Source of the DNA: Paraplanobispora siamensis | GTDB taxonomy: Bacteria; Actinomycetota; Actinomycetes; Streptosporangiales; Streptosporangiaceae | Length of the DNA stretch: 64,000 nucleotides | Direction of reading: 5' to 3' | NCBI RefSeq assembly: GCF_016863175.1 | Contig: NZ_BOOJ01000021.1 | Span: 1-64,000 of the forward strand | Shown: in pieces, positions 61,440 through 64,000 of the stretch | How the letters are laid out: each line of letters opens with the position of its first letter | How positions within the stretch are numbered: the stretch's first letter is position 1 | Notes under the pieces: generated by a model | Seen by the model: only the letters and a program-made list of their open reading frames with translations | What the model was told of the DNA's origin: nothing | Database searches by the model: none | Made by a program: the position numbers and the translations under genes

Positions 61440-62591
61440 TCAGTCGAACGGCGACCACGCCCGCTCCAGCGCCCTGGGCAGCCCCCAGTGTCCCAGCGGG
61501 GTGAGAATCTCGTTCCTGTCGACGATGCCCAGCGACGCCCACAGCGGCGTGACCGAGCCGAACAGCATCTCGGCGGCCTCCAGGTCCTCCGGGTCGTCCA
61601 GGTCGACGTCGATGTCGTCGGACTCGGCGATCAGCCGGGCGATGCGCTCGGGCGAGGCCAGCACTCCGGGGCCCCGCCTGGCCAGGGCGGCCACCACCGC
61701 CAGCCAGTCCGCGTAGTGGATGGCGCACAGCGCCGCCAGCGCCGTGTCCTCGTGACCCAGCTCGCCCTCCAGGTCGGTGAACGCCTCCACCGTGTCGTCC
61801 TCCTCGGGGAGGTCGGAGATCGGCCCGGCGATGCCCGCCGTGACGGTGAGCCAGAGCTCCTCGTCGTCCTCGGGCAGCTCCTCGCCCTCCCCGAACCCGG
61901 CGCACGCCCGCAGCACGTTGCCCGGGTATCCCGGCCCGGCCAGCACCTCGCGCAGCCGTACGCACGCCCTGTGCAGCTCCGAGGCGGGCCGTACGGGCTC
62001 GGGCAGCTCCGCCAGGATGCGCCGCAACTCGCCGAGCGCGAAGGCCTCCTCCTCGTCCCGGGCCGCGAACATCTCCTCGTCCTGCTCGTCGCCCACCACG
62101 ACCGAGGGGATCCGCCCGTCGGGCAGCGGGCTGTTGAGCCAGTGCTCCTGCAGGTCCTCGTAGGCCTCGCGGGCGCCGTCGTCCCTGCGCGCGAGCGCGT
62201 CCGGGTCGATCACCCCCTCGGCGACCCGCTCCTCCAGGTGGGCCACCAGCCGGCGGTACATCTCCTCGGCGATCGGGCCCCGCTCGTCCTCCTCAGGCCA
62301 GACGAAGAAGCTCCTGGTCAGCAGGAGGGGTTCGGTCCCCGTGGACTCCAGCCAGCGCTGCACGTCGCCCACCGTGGCGGTGCCCGACTCGATCGCGCCG
62401 AGCGTCGCCTTGACGGAGTCCCAGAAGGCCGGGGACATCGGGTTGCCCGCCGCCAGCAGCGCCCTGCGCAGGTCGGGGACGGCCACCAGGGCGACCCCCG
62501 AGGGCACCGCGAGAAGCGCGCGAACCACGTCACGCCGGGTCAGCTCGGCGGCCGGGCGACCGGCGTGCGCGCAGACAAAGTCGAGATCCAC
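61440..62591 (-). CDS. hypothetical acidic helical protein
   Basis: The 383-residue product is rich in Asp and Glu and looks largely helical, with no membrane helix or signal peptide. Distinct stretches are MDLDFVCAHAGRPAAELTRR (which recalls a short helix-turn-helix-like start), WDSVKATLGAIESGTATVGD, EMYRRLVAHLEERVAEGVID and a C-terminal ILTPLGHWGLPRALERAW. I do not recognise the family. Convergent neighbours on the right are not related. Confidence 0.7.
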   Translation of the reverse strand: MDLDFVCAHAGRPAAELTRRDVVRALLAVPSGVALVAVPDLRRALLAAGNPMSPAFWDSVKATLGAIESGTATVGDVQRWLESTGTEPLLLTRSFFVWPEEDERGPIAEEMYRRLVAHLEERVAEGVIDPDALARRDDGAREAYEDLQEHWLNSPLPDGRIPSVVVGDEQDEEMFAARDEEEAFALGELRRILAELPEPVRPASELHRACVRLREVLAGPGYPGNVLRACAGFGEGEELPEDDEELWLTVTAGIAGPISDLPEEDDTVEAFTDLEGELGHEDTALAALCAIHYADWLAVVAALARRGPGVLASPERIARLIAESDDIDVDLDDPEDLEAAEMLFGSVTPLWASLGIVDRNEILTPLGHWGLPRALERAWSPFD

Positions 62592-62713
62592 GCTCCGTGA
62601 GCCTACGCCCCTCCAGGACCTCGCGGGAGCCGGGAACGCGGGGAGGAATATCAGGGGACACTGCCCCTGGAAAAGGGAAAAACCTCCATGGACGGGCAGC
62701 GGGGAGGTCGGCC

Positions 62714-63580
62714 TTGACGGCTCTGGTGAGAACGCCGGACGGAAGAACGCTCGCGGTCGACCAGAGCGGCTCCCCCGGCGGGCGGCCGGTCTTCCTGCTG
62801 CACGGCACGCCGGGCAGCCGGGTCGGGCCCCTCCCCCGCCCCACGCTCCTGTACCGCATGGGCATCCGCCTGATCACCTACGACCGCCCCGGGTACGGCC
62901 TGTCCGACCGGCTGGCCGGCAGGAGCGTCGCCGACGTGGCGGCCGACGTGGCCGCGATAGCCGACTTCCTGGACATCCCGCGCTTCGCGGTGATCGGCCG
63001 CTCGGGCGGCGCCCCGCACGCGCTGGCCTGCGCCGCCCTGCTGCCGGACCGCACCACCCGGCTGGCCGCCCTGGTCCCGCTGGCGCCGCGCGGCGCCGAG
63101 GGGCTCGACTGGTTCGAGGGCATGTCCCCCTCCAACGTGGTCGAGTACACCGCGGCGGCGCGCGGGCCCGGACCGCTCACCGCGCTGCTGACCTCCGTCG
63201 CCGACCAGGTCAGGGCCGATCCGACCCGCCTGGTCCCGGCGCTCGACGCCGAGCTGCCCGAGCCCGACCGGCACGTCGTGGCCGACTTCGGGATCAGGAG
63301 GATGCTGGCCGGGACCTTCGCCGAGGCGCTGCGGCACTCCGCAGCCGGGTGGGTGGACGACGCGCTGGCCTTCAGCACGCCGTGGGGCTTCGACCCCGCG
63401 GCCATCGAGGTGCCGACGCTGCTGTGGCACGGCGACGAGGACGTCTTCTCCCCCGCCGGCCACGCGCGCTGGCTCGGGCGGCGCATCCCCGGCGCCACGG
63501 TGGTCATCGAGGAGGGCGCCGCCCACTTCGGCTCGCTGCGCGTCCTGCCCGACGTCCTGGCCTGGCTGGCCGCCGGATGA
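62714..63580 (+). CDS. alpha/beta-fold hydrolase
   Basis: The best start is the TTG at 62714, six bases after GGAGG; GTG at 62726 is in frame. The 288-residue product has the oxyanion motif FLLHGTPGSRVGPLPRP, the YDRPGYGLSDR loop, the nucleophile elbow AVIGRSGGAPHALACA (Ser in GRSGG), the Asp region PTLLWHGDEDVFSPAGHARW and the His in EEGAAHFGSL. The esterase or lipase substrate is unknown. It ends one base before the convergent TPR gene's end. Confidence 0.92.
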   Translation: MTALVRTPDGRTLAVDQSGSPGGRPVFLLHGTPGSRVGPLPRPTLLYRMGIRLITYDRPGYGLSDRLAGRSVADVAADVAAIADFLDIPRFAVIGRSGGAPHALACAALLPDRTTRLAALVPLAPRGAEGLDWFEGMSPSNVVEYTAAARGPGPLTALLTSVADQVRADPTRLVPALDAELPEPDRHVVADFGIRRMLAGTFAEALRHSAAGWVDDALAFSTPWGFDPAAIEVPTLLWHGDEDVFSPAGHARWLGRRIPGATVVIEEGAAHFGSLRVLPDVLAWLAAG

Positions 63581-63581
63581 G

Positions 63582-64000
63582 TCAGAACGGCTGAGGTTCG
63601 AGGTCGCGGTTGATCCGCCGCCACTGCCGCAGGTAGATCAGCGTGGGATGCTCCTCGCCCAGGACGCGCGCCTTGTCCGCCAGCACCCGCTCCCTGAGCC
63701 GCTCCGCCTGGGCCCCGCGATCCGTCGTGTGGAGGGTGACGGCCAGGTTGGCCTCGCAGGCGAGCGTGTCGGGGTGCGCGGGACCGAGCGCGTCCCGCAG
63801 CGTGTCGATCGTGCGGCGCTCCAGCGCCTCGGCCTCCTGCGGCCTTCCCGCGTCGGCCAGACAGTTGGCCAGGTTGACGGCGGCGGACAGGACGAAGGGA
63901 TGCCGCTCGCCGAGCGCGGCGCGCAGCCCGTCGAGCACTTCCTGCGCCTGGGCCGCCGCGGTGACCACGTCACCGGTGCCGCGCAGGTAGATGGCGAGGT
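63582..64000 (-). CDS. TPR-repeat protein (partial, N terminus missing)
   Basis: The frame runs off the right edge without a start: beyond the internal GTG at 63968 it still reads LAIYLRGTGDVVTAAAQAQE in frame. Tetratricopeptide-type repeats are visible (QEVLDGLRAALGERHPFVL, SAAVNLANCLADAGRPQEAE, LRDALGPAHPDTLACEANLA, LADKARVLGEEHPTLIYLR), the 42-residue TPR form common in actinobacterial NB-ARC or FxSxx-COOH system proteins. The upstream domain and function lie outside this window. Confidence 0.8.
   Translation of the reverse strand, partial: LAIYLRGTGDVVTAAAQAQEVLDGLRAALGERHPFVLSAAVNLANCLADAGRPQEAEALERRTIDTLRDALGPAHPDTLACEANLAVTLHTTDRGAQAERLRERVLADKARVLGEEHPTLIYLRQWRRINRDLEPQPF

Overview
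The window is high-GC actinobacterial DNA with densely packed genes and many GTG starts. Two mycothiol-conjugate-amidase-like proteins, a GreA/DUF4307/Mca neighbourhood, an ispH / lipid-droplet-protein / xseAB block, Ser/Thr kinases and a MocR regulator point to a filamentous actinomycete. Streptosporangiales is my best guess; this rests on recognition and no search was run. No rRNA, tRNA, CRISPR array or complete insertion sequence was seen. Most of the window looks like core chromosome.

Layout. 1-2.5 kb: the end of a leftward cluster resembling conjugation machinery (TcpC-like, a 47-residue ORF, a small two-helix protein, a TcpE-like protein cut by the window edge). 3.7-7.9 kb: ychF, an LppU-like membrane-anchored protein, rmuC, a DUF6542 protein. 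8-15.4 kb: ispH, a lipid-droplet-associated protein, xseA, xseB, DUF4245, TetR, glpX, interrupted at 12.0-12.7 kb by two gene fragments. 16-26.9 kb: an MFS permease, a six-gene myo-inositol catabolic operon (iolG, iolE, iolC, aldolase, iolB, iolD), then a divergent MocR regulator / DMT exporter pair and an antisense 45-residue membrane protein. 27-35.7 kb: class I fumarase, two tandem Ser/Thr kinases, fumC, a tautomerase-like protein and one Mca paralogue. 35.8-36.7 kb: a primary-like sigma factor with an apparent CTG start. 37-42.7 kb: a probable 3-hydroxybutyrate oligomer utilisation locus. 42.7-50.9 kb: a glycosyltransferase, a transglycosylase-like protein with a perfect CRP-type site upstream, a CseBC-like two-component system with a lipoprotein, PhoH and UppS. 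51-54.5 kb: a DUF692 (MNIO) locus. 54.7-64 kb: pckG, an RHH-like protein with a palindrome on its start codon, an NlpC/P60 protein, greA, DUF4307, mca, and assorted hypotheticals up to a partial TPR gene.

Most interesting region: 51.7-54.5 kb. A TIGR04222-type membrane protein with a Gly/Cys-rich tail, a small membrane-anchored poly-Gly protein, a DUF692/MNIO enzyme and a HvfC/DUF2063-like partner lie in one tightly overlapping leftward operon. MNIO enzymes modify peptides, often at Cys, so the low-complexity tails are candidate substrates. The chemistry and role are unknown. Central carbon genes (glpX, pckG, two fumarases, iol genes) share the window with several predicted regulatory palindromes.
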